A stretch of 64,000 nt of DNA from Acinetobacter portensis (GCF_023158935.1 NZ_CP096120.1:2356001-2420000), one strand, 5' to 3'. Shown: positions 29,108 to 42,655, numbered from the stretch's first letter. A program made the numbers and translations. Notes: generated by a model from the sequence alone, not told the origin.

Positions 29108-29653
29108 GTGATTTTACATCCACATAAAATTGTTTTTGCTGGCTCAATGGGCGCGGGAAAATCTGCAGCAATACAATCACTCTCAGATGTACCTGTATTT
29201 ACAACAGAAGCTATTAATACAGATCAAGATCGACACAATAAGTTGTTCACCACTGTTGGTATCGATTACGGTGAAATCACACTTGATGATGGCGTAAAAG
29301 TTGGACTTTATGGCACCCCAGGACAACAACGCTTCGATTTTATCTGGTCTACAATCAGTCAAGGTGCTTTAGGTACAATTATTTTAATTGATCATAGCTC
29401 AAAGAGCTCTATTCAAGATTTTGATTTTTATTATGAAAATTTTGTAAAAACAAATAATAATCTAATTTTTGCAATCACGCATATTGATGAGAAGTCTACA
29501 GCACATACTTCACAGTATCGAGAATGGATTTCAAATCAAAAACAAATTTATCCTTTATATTTTATTGATGCAAGAAAGTCAGAAGATGTGCTTCTACTCA
29601 TAGATACCCTTCTTAGCCAATCTGAAATCTCTCTTAGCCTCTCAGGTAACTAG
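29108..29653 (+). CDS. Small Ras-like GTPase (MglA/conservon type)
   Basis: This is a 181-residue cytoplasmic GTPase. The G1 P-loop is AGSMGAGKSAAI (residues 11-22), G2 lies around TTVGIDYGEI, and G3 is YGTPGQQRFDFIW. G4 is degenerate (ITHIDEK in place of NKxD), as in other bacterial MglA-like GTPases. It begins with GTG at 29108, which has AAGGA 6 bases upstream. A roadblock/LC7 gene follows 4 bases after the stop, and such proteins act as activating partners for these GTPases. In Myxococcus the MglA-MglB pair sets cell polarity; the role in Acinetobacter is not known to me. Confidence 0.85.
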   Translation: MILHPHKIVFAGSMGAGKSAAIQSLSDVPVFTTEAINTDQDRHNKLFTTVGIDYGEITLDDGVKVGLYGTPGQQRFDFIWSTISQGALGTIILIDHSSKSSIQDFDFYYENFVKTNNNLIFAITHIDEKSTAHTSQYREWISNQKQIYPLYFIDARKSEDVLLLIDTLLSQSEISLSLSGN

Positions 29654-29657
29654 AATT

Positions 29658-30077
29658 ATGCATGACCTTTCACGAAAGCCGCCAGAGTCTCTTATTCATT
29701 TATCACATCGCGCAATTTCAGATGTACTATTGAATGTAAAAGGTGTGGATTATATTCTTTTATGTACAGCAGATGGCTTTGAAATTAGCTCTGTACATAA
29801 CAAAAATATCTATAACTCTAGTAAATTAGCAGCCGTGAGTAGTTCAATTGTTGCCATGATTTCTGCATTTGTAAATGAAATTGATTTAAAAGGATGCCAA
29901 AGCATCACTTTAGATGCTGAAAATGGCAAAGCTATTTTAAATGCAATACCTAACAAGAACTACCCAATGATTATGGTTGCTTTAACAAGTAAAGATATAT
30001 TATTAGGACAGGCACTTTTCTTCTTAAAAAAATGCACAGAAGACATCATTTCAGCAGATTCGCACTATTCTAATTAA
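29658..30077 (+). CDS. Roadblock/LC7 domain protein (MglB-like)
   Basis: This 139-residue protein consists of a single roadblock/LC7 fold. The core pattern is visible: LLNVKGVDYILLCTADGFEISS, then SSKLAAVSSSIVAMISAFVNEI (helix 2), and KAILNAIPNKNYPMIMVAL. Proteins of this type dimerise and bind small GTPases, in Myxococcus acting as the GTPase-activating protein MglB. It is encoded 4 bases after the GTPase, with its ribosome binding site inside the end of that gene, so translation is coupled. A terminator follows directly. Confidence 0.85.
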   Translation: MHDLSRKPPESLIHLSHRAISDVLLNVKGVDYILLCTADGFEISSVHNKNIYNSSKLAAVSSSIVAMISAFVNEIDLKGCQSITLDAENGKAILNAIPNKNYPMIMVALTSKDILLGQALFFLKKCTEDIISADSHYSN

Positions 30078-30084
30078 GATTATA

Positions 30085-30106
30085 TCCCGATTCCATCGGG
30101 ATTTTT
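30085..30106 (+). terminator. Terminator of the GTPase/roadblock operon
   Basis: TCCCGAT/ATCGGGA stem with a TCC loop and a following T run, just after the roadblock stop codon. Confidence 0.85.
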
Positions 30107-30153
30107 CTTCGTAAATTATTCATATTTTCATTTTACTATTTTACTTAGCCAAT

Positions 30154-30187
30154 AAAAAACCCCCTCCGTATTGGAGGGGGTTTTTAG
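30154..30187 (-). terminator. rRNA operon terminator
   Basis: On the minus strand a very stable CCCCCTCC/GGAGGGGG stem is followed by six T. It lies about 10 bases past the 5S gene. Confidence 0.93.
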
Positions 30188-30196
30188 AATTAATGA

Positions 30197-30311
30197 GCTG
30201 GCGATGACTTACTCTCACATGGGTAACCCCACACTACCATCAGCGCAAAGAGGTTTCACTTCTGAGTTCGGGAAGGGATCAGGTGGTTCACTCTTGCTAT
30301 TGTCGCCAGCA
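30197..30311 (-). rRNA. rrf: 5S ribosomal RNA
   Basis: The minus strand holds a 115-base sequence with 5S hallmarks. The ends GCTGGCGAC and GTCATCGCCAGC pair, the loop A/B region includes CCCGAACTCAGAAGTGAAAC, and it sits between 23S and the operon terminator. Confidence 0.95.
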
Positions 30312-30498
30312 CAACTGTTTATGGACTTATTCGGGTCTTATTTACATCATTTGATGTATGCCTTACTTCGTACCAAATAGAATACATTAACAGGTATATC
30401 TGAGTTGAACATTGTCTTACTAACTTTCTTCTGAATCAAGCTATTTTGCTTAATATCGAATCAATTGAGCTTTATACAACAACTGTTTGGGTGTTGTA

Positions 30499-33392
<2,894 letters not shown>

Positions 33393-33766
33393 ATACAACC
33401 CCAAACAGTCGTTAATCCCTACAAGTAGGATTAGCAACAGATCAACTAACAAGTTAGTCAATCATACAGTTGGCGTCTGTGCACTTAAGCACTGTACAGC
33501 TTCAATTAGATTCATATACCAAAACGCTTGATTCAGTTTAATCGCTAGTAAATCATCATTCTCGTAAACTCAGAATTGCTTCTTCGTTTTTAAGTTTGAT
33601 GAGTTATGAACAAATTATTTCAACTCAAATATATTCTGTTAATGATTTTTCTAGCCTTCGTCAGGTCTAGAAACTGTGATAAATCACAGAACTTAATAAA
33701 CTTAAACTCTATCGTTTAATTTACTAAATTCTATAATCTCTCAGCTTATATATCGTAAACGATATA
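33393..33766 (-). other. 23S-tRNA spacer of the rRNA operon
   Basis: This spacer of about 370 bases between tRNA-Ala and 23S has no coding capacity. The end nearest 23S contains the 5' arm of the 23S processing stem. I see no further tRNA in it. Confidence 0.8.
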
Positions 33767-33842
33767 TGGTGGAGACTAGGAGAGTCGAACTCCTGACCTC
33801 CTGCGTGCAAAGCAGGCGCTCTACCAACTAAGCTAAGTCCCC
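33767..33842 (-). tRNA. tRNA-Ala (anticodon TGC)
   Basis: A 76-base cloverleaf on the minus strand: acceptor GGGGACT pairs with AGTCTCC followed by encoded ACCA, the anticodon loop is CTTTGCACG around TGC, and the T-loop is TTCGACT. Its position between 16S and 23S is standard. Confidence 0.97.
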
Positions 33843-33910
33843 AGCTTATCATATAGATTCAATGTCTCTGATTCTCTGTCTTACTCTGCAATTAATTGCT
33901 TCGTCAGTAG

Positions 33911-33987
<77 letters not shown>

Positions 33988-34047
33988 TCAGGTACATCGT
34001 ATGAAGAACAACTTGTTGTGGATTCTTACCAATCGTCAATCTTTCGT

Positions 34048-35585
<1,538 letters not shown>

Positions 35586-35788
35586 AAATCAGTAGTACCT
35601 TTAAAGGGTACCAATCTTGGCTCATCAATTTTCTGACAAATATTTCTCAAATAAACTTCGAGTAATTTCTACCTTCAAATCAATGAAAATAATTTCGATT
35701 GATCAATCAGTAAAAATCCACACAAGTTGTTCTTCATAATCTCTTAATGATCTTCTTGTTGGTTCGTCACCAGCAAGCTAGGTCGGCT

Positions 35789-35816
35789 ATATTACGCTTT
35801 CTTTTCAGAAAGTCAA
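35789..35816 (-). promoter_or_regulatory. rRNA operon promoter
   Basis: On the minus strand, TTGACT (35816-35811) and TAATAT (35794-35789) are separated by 16 bases and followed by a GC-rich discriminator (AGCCGACC), as expected for stringently controlled rRNA promoters. The DNA just upstream is A/T-rich like an UP element. The start of 16S is about 200 bases downstream. Confidence 0.85.
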
Positions 35817-36239
35817 TCAGTAATTTAAATTATTTTTAAACTTTCTTTTCAAAACCCAATCCTAACACTTTGCGCTAAGTTACTGTTTATCAAGAAGTTT
35901 TAATCTTCATCACTGCCGATGGATGTGCATTCTACAGCATTTCAGATGCCTTGCAACACCTTTTATAAATATTTTATTTTGCATGTTTATTTTGTAATCT
36001 ACAAAAACCATAAATACCTGAAATTTAAATAAAATTTATTTTAAATATATTTTATTTCTATTAAAAAATTAAGAAAGAACAAAGTAACACATTGTTTTAT
36101 ATAAACTTATCACAAAAACAAAACCCAATTTGCTTAAAGAAAATCCTATTATTGCGCTATTTACCAACAACGTGATGAATATGTATTCAATATCAATATT
36201 TCTTTTAAGAAAATATTAGATCACAAGCCATATCTTCCT
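35817..36239. other. AT-rich region upstream of the rRNA promoter
   Basis: About 420 bases hold no gene. The first part likely serves as UP element and regulator-binding DNA for the rRNA promoter. No second clear promoter was recognised. Confidence 0.5.
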
Positions 36240-36276
36240 ATAAAAAAGCCACTACTCAGAAGTAATGGCTTTTAAA
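36240..36276 (-). terminator. Terminator after the copper receptor gene
   Basis: On the minus strand, AAAAGCCATTACT pairs with AGTAGTGGCTTTT with one mismatch and is followed by T-rich sequence, about 25 bases past the stop codon. Confidence 0.8.
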
Positions 36277-36297
36277 ATATTTAAAATTTCAATTTAA

Positions 36298-38364
36298 TTA
36301 GAACTTCATACTCATACGAGCCCAATAATTGCGTCCCGTATTATTAAATTGCTGATCACTTGCAAATCCATCCCCAAAACCTGCGTTACCCATTTTATTT
36401 AAATGCTCGGTATAGGTTTTATCTAATACGTTATCAACACCAACCGACAAATCTATATCTTTCGTTAAGTTGTATGAACCATTAATAGACAATGTCGTAA
36501 ATCCTGCACTTTCTTTCAGGTCGTAACCAACAATATTACCTTCGTTTTGACTAATACGATTTTGACCATCGACTACGCGCCACAATAATCCAAAATTATA
36601 TTTGTCTTGCACATAACGTAAATTCACACGTGCTTCTAAAGGTGAAATTTGTGGTAACGGCGTATTGTCTGTGGTGTTTTTACCCCATGCATACATTGCG
36701 CTCACATCTGCCTGAATTGCATCTGTAAATTGATAACCAATTCCTGCTTCAGCACCTGCAATAGTTGCATCCACATTACGTGTATGAGCTTGCAACATTT
36801 TCATATGCCCTGTTGATGACAAATACGTCGTAAGAACATAATCATTAATGATACCTGCGTATGCAGAAACCCAAGAGCTAAAAGCACCATGTTGATGTTG
36901 ATATCCAGCATCCAACTGTAAAGTCTTTTCGGTATCAATGTTATTAAATGTATTTGGATTTCCATTACCAGATTGAGGACTAAATAATTCCCAATAGTCT
37001 GGCATACGCTCTACATAACCTAAGCCAATGTATGTTTTGCCATCATCATGTTCAGGATGTGTATTTTCAAATCGAATAAAACCGCTTGCTAATGTTTTGT
37101 CTAATTTACGGTTATATCCTTTATCAACAGAATTTTGACGTTCGTCTTTTACATTCACTTGATCTAAACGAAGACCTGAAACCAAACGATTTTGATCGTC
37201 AAAGTGATATGTCAACTCACCAAAACCACCAACCGATTGATATTTCATATCTGTCATACGTGGTTGATCTTGATAACTAATTCCTGTCTTACTATCCGTT
37301 TTACGAATACTATGTTCGTTATTTTGACTATCTACACCAGTAACTAGTTGAACTTTGTCCCACTCACCTGTTATAGCTACTCGAGTATTTAATGTTTTAC
37401 GCGCCACATTAGTTGCTGCTCTATCAGGCATCATCATGCTTGGTTTAAACTCACGTAAACTATAATTATCCATCACATGATCATTAAAGTTATAGTTAAC
37501 TTGTGCTTCAATTTTTTTAATGACTTCTGTGACATTTTTCTTTTCAAAACGCACTCCTAGGCTTTCACGTGCAAATTTAGAACCATCCATGCCACGACCC
37601 GCATAAACAACTTCACCATCTGCTTTGCCACCCGTAAGTTCTAACCACGTGTTTTCATCAGGCGTCCAACCCAGCGCAACATCTGCATTCCAACGTTCCC
37701 AATCCGATGGCACTTTGTTTCCATCACCATCTTTATAGCTGTCTGAAACTGAACGATTGGCATTTAAGCGGACATATTTATGCTCATCACCAATTGCCGT
37801 TTCAAGGTTATGATCTAAACGACCAAATGAACCCATCAGCACACTTGCTTGTCCACGATAATGCTTATCTTCTGTGAATTTTTCTGGTGTACGTTCAAAA
37901 ATTACTGTTGCTGCTGAACCAGTATTTGCATATTGGACTGTTTGAGGTCCTTTAATCACTGAAATTCGATCGTAACTTTCAGGTGAAATATAAGATGTAG
38001 GTGAATCCATTCGACTTGGACAAGCACCTAAGTTTTCTGTGCCATCTGTCAAAATTTTAATACGTGAACCAAACATACCGCGGAATGTGACATCACCATT
38101 TGTACCCGCACCACTATTTACAGAGCTAAAACCCACAATACTTTGCAAGTAATCTGCACCATCTGTTGCAGGAATTGGCTGAATGGGCTGCTTAGGATCT
38201 GCACGTACAATTAGACCGTGTGCATCATTACCTGCTTGGGCAGTAACCGTAATTGGTGCAAGTATTTTAGAATCATTTAAATCATCTGCAAATACAGCAG
38301 TTGAATAACAAGCAACACAAATTGCAGCCGCAAGAGGCTGTAAAAAGAATTTTGGCTGAGCCAT
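36298..38364 (-). CDS. TonB-dependent copper receptor (OprC type)
   Basis: This is a 688-residue outer-membrane receptor that uses TonB energy to import copper. A signal peptide ends near STAVFA. The plug domain runs to about residue 165 and holds the subfamily signature CPSRMDSPTSYISPESYDRI, whose Cys and Met residues are expected copper ligands. It continues VIKGPQTVQYANTGSAATVIFERT, matching the TonB-copper family (OprC/NosA). The 22-strand barrel ends in RNYWARMSMKF. A His-rich DUF2946 gene lies 70 bp upstream on the same strand, which supports a copper role. No Fur-like site was seen. Confidence 0.9.
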   Translation of the reverse strand: MAQPKFFLQPLAAAICVACYSTAVFADDLNDSKILAPITVTAQAGNDAHGLIVRADPKQPIQPIPATDGADYLQSIVGFSSVNSGAGTNGDVTFRGMFGSRIKILTDGTENLGACPSRMDSPTSYISPESYDRISVIKGPQTVQYANTGSAATVIFERTPEKFTEDKHYRGQASVLMGSFGRLDHNLETAIGDEHKYVRLNANRSVSDSYKDGDGNKVPSDWERWNADVALGWTPDENTWLELTGGKADGEVVYAGRGMDGSKFARESLGVRFEKKNVTEVIKKIEAQVNYNFNDHVMDNYSLREFKPSMMMPDRAATNVARKTLNTRVAITGEWDKVQLVTGVDSQNNEHSIRKTDSKTGISYQDQPRMTDMKYQSVGGFGELTYHFDDQNRLVSGLRLDQVNVKDERQNSVDKGYNRKLDKTLASGFIRFENTHPEHDDGKTYIGLGYVERMPDYWELFSPQSGNGNPNTFNNIDTEKTLQLDAGYQHQHGAFSSWVSAYAGIINDYVLTTYLSSTGHMKMLQAHTRNVDATIAGAEAGIGYQFTDAIQADVSAMYAWGKNTTDNTPLPQISPLEARVNLRYVQDKYNFGLLWRVVDGQNRISQNEGNIVGYDLKESAGFTTLSINGSYNLTKDIDLSVGVDNVLDKTYTEHLNKMGNAGFGDGFASDQQFNNTGRNYWARMSMKF

Positions 38365-38434
38365 TTTTTTCTCACTTAAAACATAAATAAAACAAGGCTG
38401 GAGTCAGTAAAGACCCAAATTAAAAAGTTTTGAT

Positions 38435-38866
38435 TTATGCAAAAAGTGGTGGGGCTCGCCCTTGAGGAATAAGAAAAAGTTGCTGAAGTACAAACCAAAC
38501 ATGCGTGAATGCTTTTTGAAATGCAATTAAACGAATTTGAATTCGGTCAAAGACTTCTTTTATGTCAAGCTCTAGAGGTAAAACTAAATTTGCATGTACC
38601 GTACAATATTGGCAATGATGATTTGCATCATGCTCATGCCCTGCATGTTCAGCAGTTTGCGTATGATGTGAATGTGCAGATGTGTGGTTTGAATGAATGC
38701 TATGTTCAGAATGTGCAGAAATTTTCAACAAAAGCGCACGCGTAATGGTTTCACAGACCGGAGCAACTTGATATTGCTTCGGCAATAAAGGCTGTATATA
38801 AACAGCAATCTGTAAAAATACTGCAAAAGCTGCAAGCAGTAAGCCACCACGTAATAGCAAAGGCAA
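38435..38866 (-). CDS. DUF2946 family His-rich protein (copper-associated)
   Basis: This small protein of about 143 residues has one N-terminal hydrophobic segment (LLLAAFAVFLQIAVYI). A very His-rich middle follows (a dozen histidines between residues 50 and 90, with CQYC), and the C-terminus has the DUF2946 ending PQGRAPP. The family is found next to copper genes and is suspected to handle copper in the periplasm. The frame begins with TTG rather than ATG. Of two candidate TTGs, the one at 38858-38860 has AGGA at the better distance, so the true start may be two codons later than shown. It is in one unit with the copper receptor. Confidence 0.75.
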   Translation of the reverse strand: MPLLLRGGLLLAAFAVFLQIAVYIQPLLPKQYQVAPVCETITRALLLKISAHSEHSIHSNHTSAHSHHTQTAEHAGHEHDANHHCQYCTVHANLVLPLELDIKEVFDRIQIRLIAFQKAFTHVWFVLQQLFLIPQGRAPPLFA

Positions 38867-38895
38867 ATCCTAAAATTTGTCGCGAGCAAGTATAA

Positions 38896-38923
38896 CAAAG
38901 CCCAATAAAAATTGGGCTTTGAG
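38896..38923 (-). terminator. Hairpin between def and the DUF2946 gene
   Basis: An AAAGCCCAAT/ATTGGGCTTT stem with an AAA loop lies past the def stop codon. The trailing T run is short, so termination may be partial. Confidence 0.7.
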
Positions 38924-38944
38924 TTACAAACTTTTGCTAAGGAA

Positions 38945-39475
38945 TTAGCGTTTTGCTGGAACCTTTTCTTTTTGACGCTGACGAGCAGCTTTTTCAATTT
39001 TCTCACGCGCACGTTGACGCTTTAAAGGAGAGAGATAATCTACAAAAAGTTTACCGTTTAAGTGATCCATTTCATGCTGAATACAAACAGCGAGAAGTCC
39101 ATCTGCTTCCAACTCAAAAGCATTACCCTCTAAGTTGATTGCCTCAATTTTTACGCGTGACGGACGTTCAACTTTATCGTATATTTGAGGCACTGAAAGA
39201 CAACCCTCTTCATAAGGTTGAGTATCTTCAGTTAATGGGGTAACTTTCGGGTTAATAAAAACCATGGGTTCATCTTTGTTTTCAGATAAATCCATAACAA
39301 TAAGCTGAATATGTTTATCGACTTGCGTAGCAGCCAAACCAATTCCTGGCGCAGCGTACATCGTTTCAAACATGTCTGCAGCAAGCTGACGAATTTCATC
39401 AGTAACTTCTTCGACTGGTTGTGCAATGGTACGAAGACGTGGGTCGGGGAAACTTAAAATAGGTAATAAGGCCAT
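38945..39475 (-). CDS. def: Peptide deformylase
   Basis: This enzyme removes the formyl group from the initiator methionine of new proteins. The 176-residue protein has all three active-site motifs: GIGLAATQ near residue 45, EGCLS (metal Cys) near 90, and QHEMDHLNG (two metal His and the catalytic Glu) near 133. The C-terminal extension is basic. The fmt gene that often follows def is not on this side; the gene stands alone, divergent from lysM. Confidence 0.96.
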   Translation of the reverse strand: MALLPILSFPDPRLRTIAQPVEEVTDEIRQLAADMFETMYAAPGIGLAATQVDKHIQLIVMDLSENKDEPMVFINPKVTPLTEDTQPYEEGCLSVPQIYDKVERPSRVKIEAINLEGNAFELEADGLLAVCIQHEMDHLNGKLFVDYLSPLKRQRAREKIEKAARQRQKEKVPAKR

Positions 39476-39595
39476 ATTGCGTCCTCACTTATGCCATTGA
39501 TCAAAAAACCAAAATGAAGGAATGCTTCATCGAAAAAATGTGTGTAAGATCGTTATTATAACGCAACTACATACATAATTTTAGGAATTATGATA

Positions 39596-40753
39596 ATGAA
39601 AAAGGTTTTGAAGGACACTTCTTCTTTGCGTGTCTTGGGGTTTAAAAAACAAATTCTAGCTCTTGCTGTTTGCTTTGGCGTTGGTCTAGGTACAATCAGC
39701 ATTGCTGAAGCTGCGCCTTCTCGCAATGTTAATCCGCCTGCATTAAAAGTAAATGCACCCAATGTTTATATTGTGAAAAAGGGCGATACACTTTGGGATA
39801 TTTCAAAAAAATTCCTCAAAAACCCGTACCGCTGGCGTGAAATTTGGGCAGGTAATAAACACGTTAAAAATCCACATTGGATTTTTCCTGGCGACCGTTT
39901 ACTCATGTGTACCTATAACGGTAAGCCTTTAATTGGAAAAGATGAAGGTGATGGTTGTGATGGTATTATTCGTCGCTATGACAATCAAACCATCAACTTA
40001 CAACCACAAGTTCGCGTAGAATCTTTAAACAATACTATTCCAGTCATTCCACTAGATAGCATTAAAAACTGGTTAGAACGCTCAACTATTGTTCCTGTGA
40101 ATTCTACCAAAAACATACCTTATGTTGTTGGTGCTAAAGATCAGCGAGTTCTAGCCGCAAAAGGTCAGAATATTTATGTTCGTGGTAATGGCTTAGAAAT
40201 AGGTCAGCGCTACAGCGTTTACCGTGAAAATGATCCCTACATCATGCTTGATGCTAAAGGTAAAAAGTATAATGCAGGCTTAGAGCTTGTTGAGGTTGCA
40301 TCTGGTATTGCAACAAAGCAAGCTGGCGATATCACCACACTAGAAGTTACAGATTCTTATAATTCTGAAATTCGTCGTGGTTATTTCGTAATGCAAGAAT
40401 ACGAAGCAATGTTACCAACACTATTTTATCCTGTGAATGCTGAAGAAGTGATTGCAGGCGGTAAAGTTATTCGTGTTCAAGGCTCTATTGGCGCTGCGGC
40501 TGTTGGAAGTGTCGTTAGCCTTGACCGAGGTACAAACCAAGGTGTTAAAGTTGGACATGTTTTCAACGTAAATGAATTAGGTCAAACCATAAAAGACCAA
40601 GTTACAAATGAAACAATTCAGCTTCCTTCTGAAAATGTCGGTAGTGTTATGGTATTCAAAGCTTTTGACAACATTAGCTATGCTTATGTACTAGAAAGTT
40701 CACTGCCTATTAATGTTGGTGCGGCACTTACACCACCTATTATGAATGACTAG
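39596..40753 (+). CDS. LysM domain exported protein
   Basis: This is a 385-residue protein with a signal sequence (hydrophobic stretch LALAVCFGVGLGTISIAEA) and a single LysM peptidoglycan-binding domain (YIVKKGDTLWDISKKFLKNP through HWIFPGDRL) at about residues 58-105. The following 280 residues are of unknown fold, with beta-rich repeats containing G-K-V motifs. It probably binds cell-wall glycan in the periplasm. ATG codons at 39590 and 39596 compete; AGGA spacing favours the second. The stop is 10 bases before dprA, so lysM, dprA and tsaC form one operon, as in other proteobacteria. Confidence 0.85.
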   Translation: MKKVLKDTSSLRVLGFKKQILALAVCFGVGLGTISIAEAAPSRNVNPPALKVNAPNVYIVKKGDTLWDISKKFLKNPYRWREIWAGNKHVKNPHWIFPGDRLLMCTYNGKPLIGKDEGDGCDGIIRRYDNQTINLQPQVRVESLNNTIPVIPLDSIKNWLERSTIVPVNSTKNIPYVVGAKDQRVLAAKGQNIYVRGNGLEIGQRYSVYRENDPYIMLDAKGKKYNAGLELVEVASGIATKQAGDITTLEVTDSYNSEIRRGYFVMQEYEAMLPTLFYPVNAEEVIAGGKVIRVQGSIGAAAVGSVVSLDRGTNQGVKVGHVFNVNELGQTIKDQVTNETIQLPSENVGSVMVFKAFDNISYAYVLESSLPINVGAALTPPIMND

Positions 40754-40763
40754 TTGAACGAAG

Positions 40764-41921
40764 ATGTTGAGCCATTTATCAAAATCTCAAACTGAAACAA
40801 TTGCGATCTGGTACGTGGTTCAACATTCACTATCTAGTTTTTATAAAATTCAAAAACATTTCAAAACCCTTGAACAAGCATTAAAACCTGAAAATATTAG
40901 CCAATGGCAAAATTTAGCATTACATAAAAATCATCTTCAGCGTTTAGAAAAATTTCATACTTTAGAAGGTCAAAATGACTTTCAACAATTACTCAACCAA
41001 ATTAAGCAATCTTCAGATTTTGTTCTTATAGAAACAGATTCCTGCTATCCAACTCAACTTTTACCTTATAGCGATAGACCGCCGATTCTTTTTGGGCAAG
41101 GCAATGCGCAAACCCTTTTACAGCCACAAGTTGCAATTGTAGGTAGTCGTAAATCGAGCACGCATGGTCGACAAGTTGCTTATGACTTCGCTTACTATTT
41201 AAGTGAAAAAGGTTTTTATATTAATAGTGGATTAGCACAAGGAATAGATGAAGCATCACATCAAGGTGGATTAAAAAATCAACGCACAATTGCTGTTATG
41301 GGTACAGGTTTAGACATTACCTATCCATCTCAAAATACAGTACTAAGACAAGACATTATTCAGAATAATGGTGCGGTGATTACAGAGTTTCTACCAACAA
41401 CTAAACCTTTACAACAACATTTTCCAAGAAGAAATCGAATTGTTAGCGGATTAAGCCTAGGTGTTATCGTAGCTGAAGCAACTTTAGAGAGTGGTTCACT
41501 TATTACCGCTAAAATTGCTGCTGAACAAGGTAAATTAATTTTTGCAATTCCCGGTCATATCTACAGTGAGTTTCACCAAGGATGCCATCAACTTATACGA
41601 GAAGGTGCCATTTTAATTGACCATCCTGAACAAGTTGTTGAAGATTTAGCCTTACCAACACAATGGCAAGCGAAACAAGCAGAAAACCAAAACATACCAT
41701 CAAAATTATTTGAAAAAAATAATGAAGAATCATCTGATATTCCAAGTCATTTGATTAATTTATATAAACAACTCGATTGGGTTGGACAAGATATAGACCA
41801 ACTTGCAGCAATACTAAATCTTGATATTGCTACGCTTACAGCTTACTTAATGGAATTAGAATTAAGTGGATTATGCATGCAACAATCAGGTTTATATGTA
41901 CGTTGTCGTTCCAATAAATAA
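40764..41921 (+). CDS. dprA: DNA processing protein DprA
   Basis: DprA protects incoming single-stranded DNA during transformation and loads RecA onto it. The 385-residue protein has an N-terminal SAM-like helical part. The Rossmann-like core carries AIVGSRKSSTHG near residue 128, GLAQGIDEASHQGGL, VMGTGLDITYP and SGSLITAKIAAEQ. A C-terminal winged-helix (DML1-like) domain ends RCRSNK. ComM, which acts later in the same process, is at 3268. Downstream tsaC is separated by 39 bp. Confidence 0.94.
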   Translation: MLSHLSKSQTETIAIWYVVQHSLSSFYKIQKHFKTLEQALKPENISQWQNLALHKNHLQRLEKFHTLEGQNDFQQLLNQIKQSSDFVLIETDSCYPTQLLPYSDRPPILFGQGNAQTLLQPQVAIVGSRKSSTHGRQVAYDFAYYLSEKGFYINSGLAQGIDEASHQGGLKNQRTIAVMGTGLDITYPSQNTVLRQDIIQNNGAVITEFLPTTKPLQQHFPRRNRIVSGLSLGVIVAEATLESGSLITAKIAAEQGKLIFAIPGHIYSEFHQGCHQLIREGAILIDHPEQVVEDLALPTQWQAKQAENQNIPSKLFEKNNEESSDIPSHLINLYKQLDWVGQDIDQLAAILNLDIATLTAYLMELELSGLCMQQSGLYVRCRSNK

Positions 41922-41960
41922 GGTTCACAATAGCCCTTTGTTTTTGAAAGGCTCCCTCCC

Positions 41961-42530
41961 ATGATCACTACTTCTGCCACTGAAGCTGCGAACCTCCTTA
42001 AAAATGGACAAGTACTCGCCTATCCAACAGAAGCTGTTTGGGGATTAGGTTGCGACCCTCACAATGAACAAGCATTCCAAGAAATTCTTAGGTTAAAACA
42101 AAGACCTATTGAAAAAGGCGTTATTCTGTTAGCAGGTCAAACTTCACAAATAGAACATCTACTAGTAAATTTAGACCGTGAAATGCAAAAGCAAGTTATC
42201 GATTCTTGGAGCAATAGACACCCTGCTGAACGTGCTACAACATGGCTTTTACCTGCAACCAAAGACATTCCAACATGGATTAAAGGCAACCACCCCAAAG
42301 TTGCCGTTCGTGTAACAACACATCCTTTGTGCATTGCTTTATGCCATGCGTTTAATGGCTATATTGTTTCTACAAGTGCTAATTCTGCAGGCTTAGAACC
42401 TGCACGCTCATTACAAGAAGCAAATACTTATTTTGCAAATGAACTCAATTATTTGAACGGTGATTTAGGCTTAAGCCGTGAACCAAGTAAAATTATAGAT
42501 GCAGAAACTGGCGAGATAATTCGTGCTTAA
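41961..42530 (+). CDS. tsaC: Threonylcarbamoyl-AMP synthase TsaC
   Basis: TsaC makes threonylcarbamoyl-adenylate from threonine, bicarbonate and ATP, the first step toward the t6A modification of ANN-decoding tRNAs. The 189-residue length equals that of E. coli TsaC (190), so it lacks the extra domain of Sua5. Core YrdC-fold motifs are AYPTEAVWGLGCDP near residue 20, KQRP near 47 and STSANSAG near 140. AAGG lies about 10 bases before the ATG. It ends the lysM-dprA-tsaC unit. Confidence 0.93.
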   Translation: MITTSATEAANLLKNGQVLAYPTEAVWGLGCDPHNEQAFQEILRLKQRPIEKGVILLAGQTSQIEHLLVNLDREMQKQVIDSWSNRHPAERATTWLLPATKDIPTWIKGNHPKVAVRVTTHPLCIALCHAFNGYIVSTSANSAGLEPARSLQEANTYFANELNYLNGDLGLSREPSKIIDAETGEIIRA

Positions 42531-42564
42531 TATTTTAAAAGTATTATAAGCTAAATTTATTAGA

Positions 42565-42655
42565 CAAAAAAAAGCTCAACCATATAGGGATGGTTGAGCA
42601 TAAAAAGGATGTGTAATCACATCCAGAGGGTCTTACATATCTCTGGGTTAGCAAC
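42565..42655 (-). ncRNA. Candidate small RNA with three hairpins and an intrinsic terminator
   Basis: Read on the minus strand, three stems follow each other: CCAGAG/CTCTGG across 12 bases, GGATGTG/CACATCC with a TAAT loop (mirrored on this strand), and GCTCAACCAT/ATGGTTGAGC followed by eight T. The last is a textbook terminator oriented to the minus strand, although the nearest minus-strand gene stop is over 320 bases upstream. A short transcript from the AT-rich region 42660-42900 is the simplest reading. The same DNA could instead end read-through from the EamA gene. No promoter could be fixed in the very AT-rich DNA. Confidence 0.4.

Noticed and set aside
39556..39762. A minus-strand frame overlapping the lysM start
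   Set aside because: Overlaps the signal peptide coding region of a well-supported gene and has no start signals.
42137..42334. Minus-strand frame opposite tsaC as possible target of the candidate small RNA
   Set aside because: Pure shadow of tsaC without translation signals.
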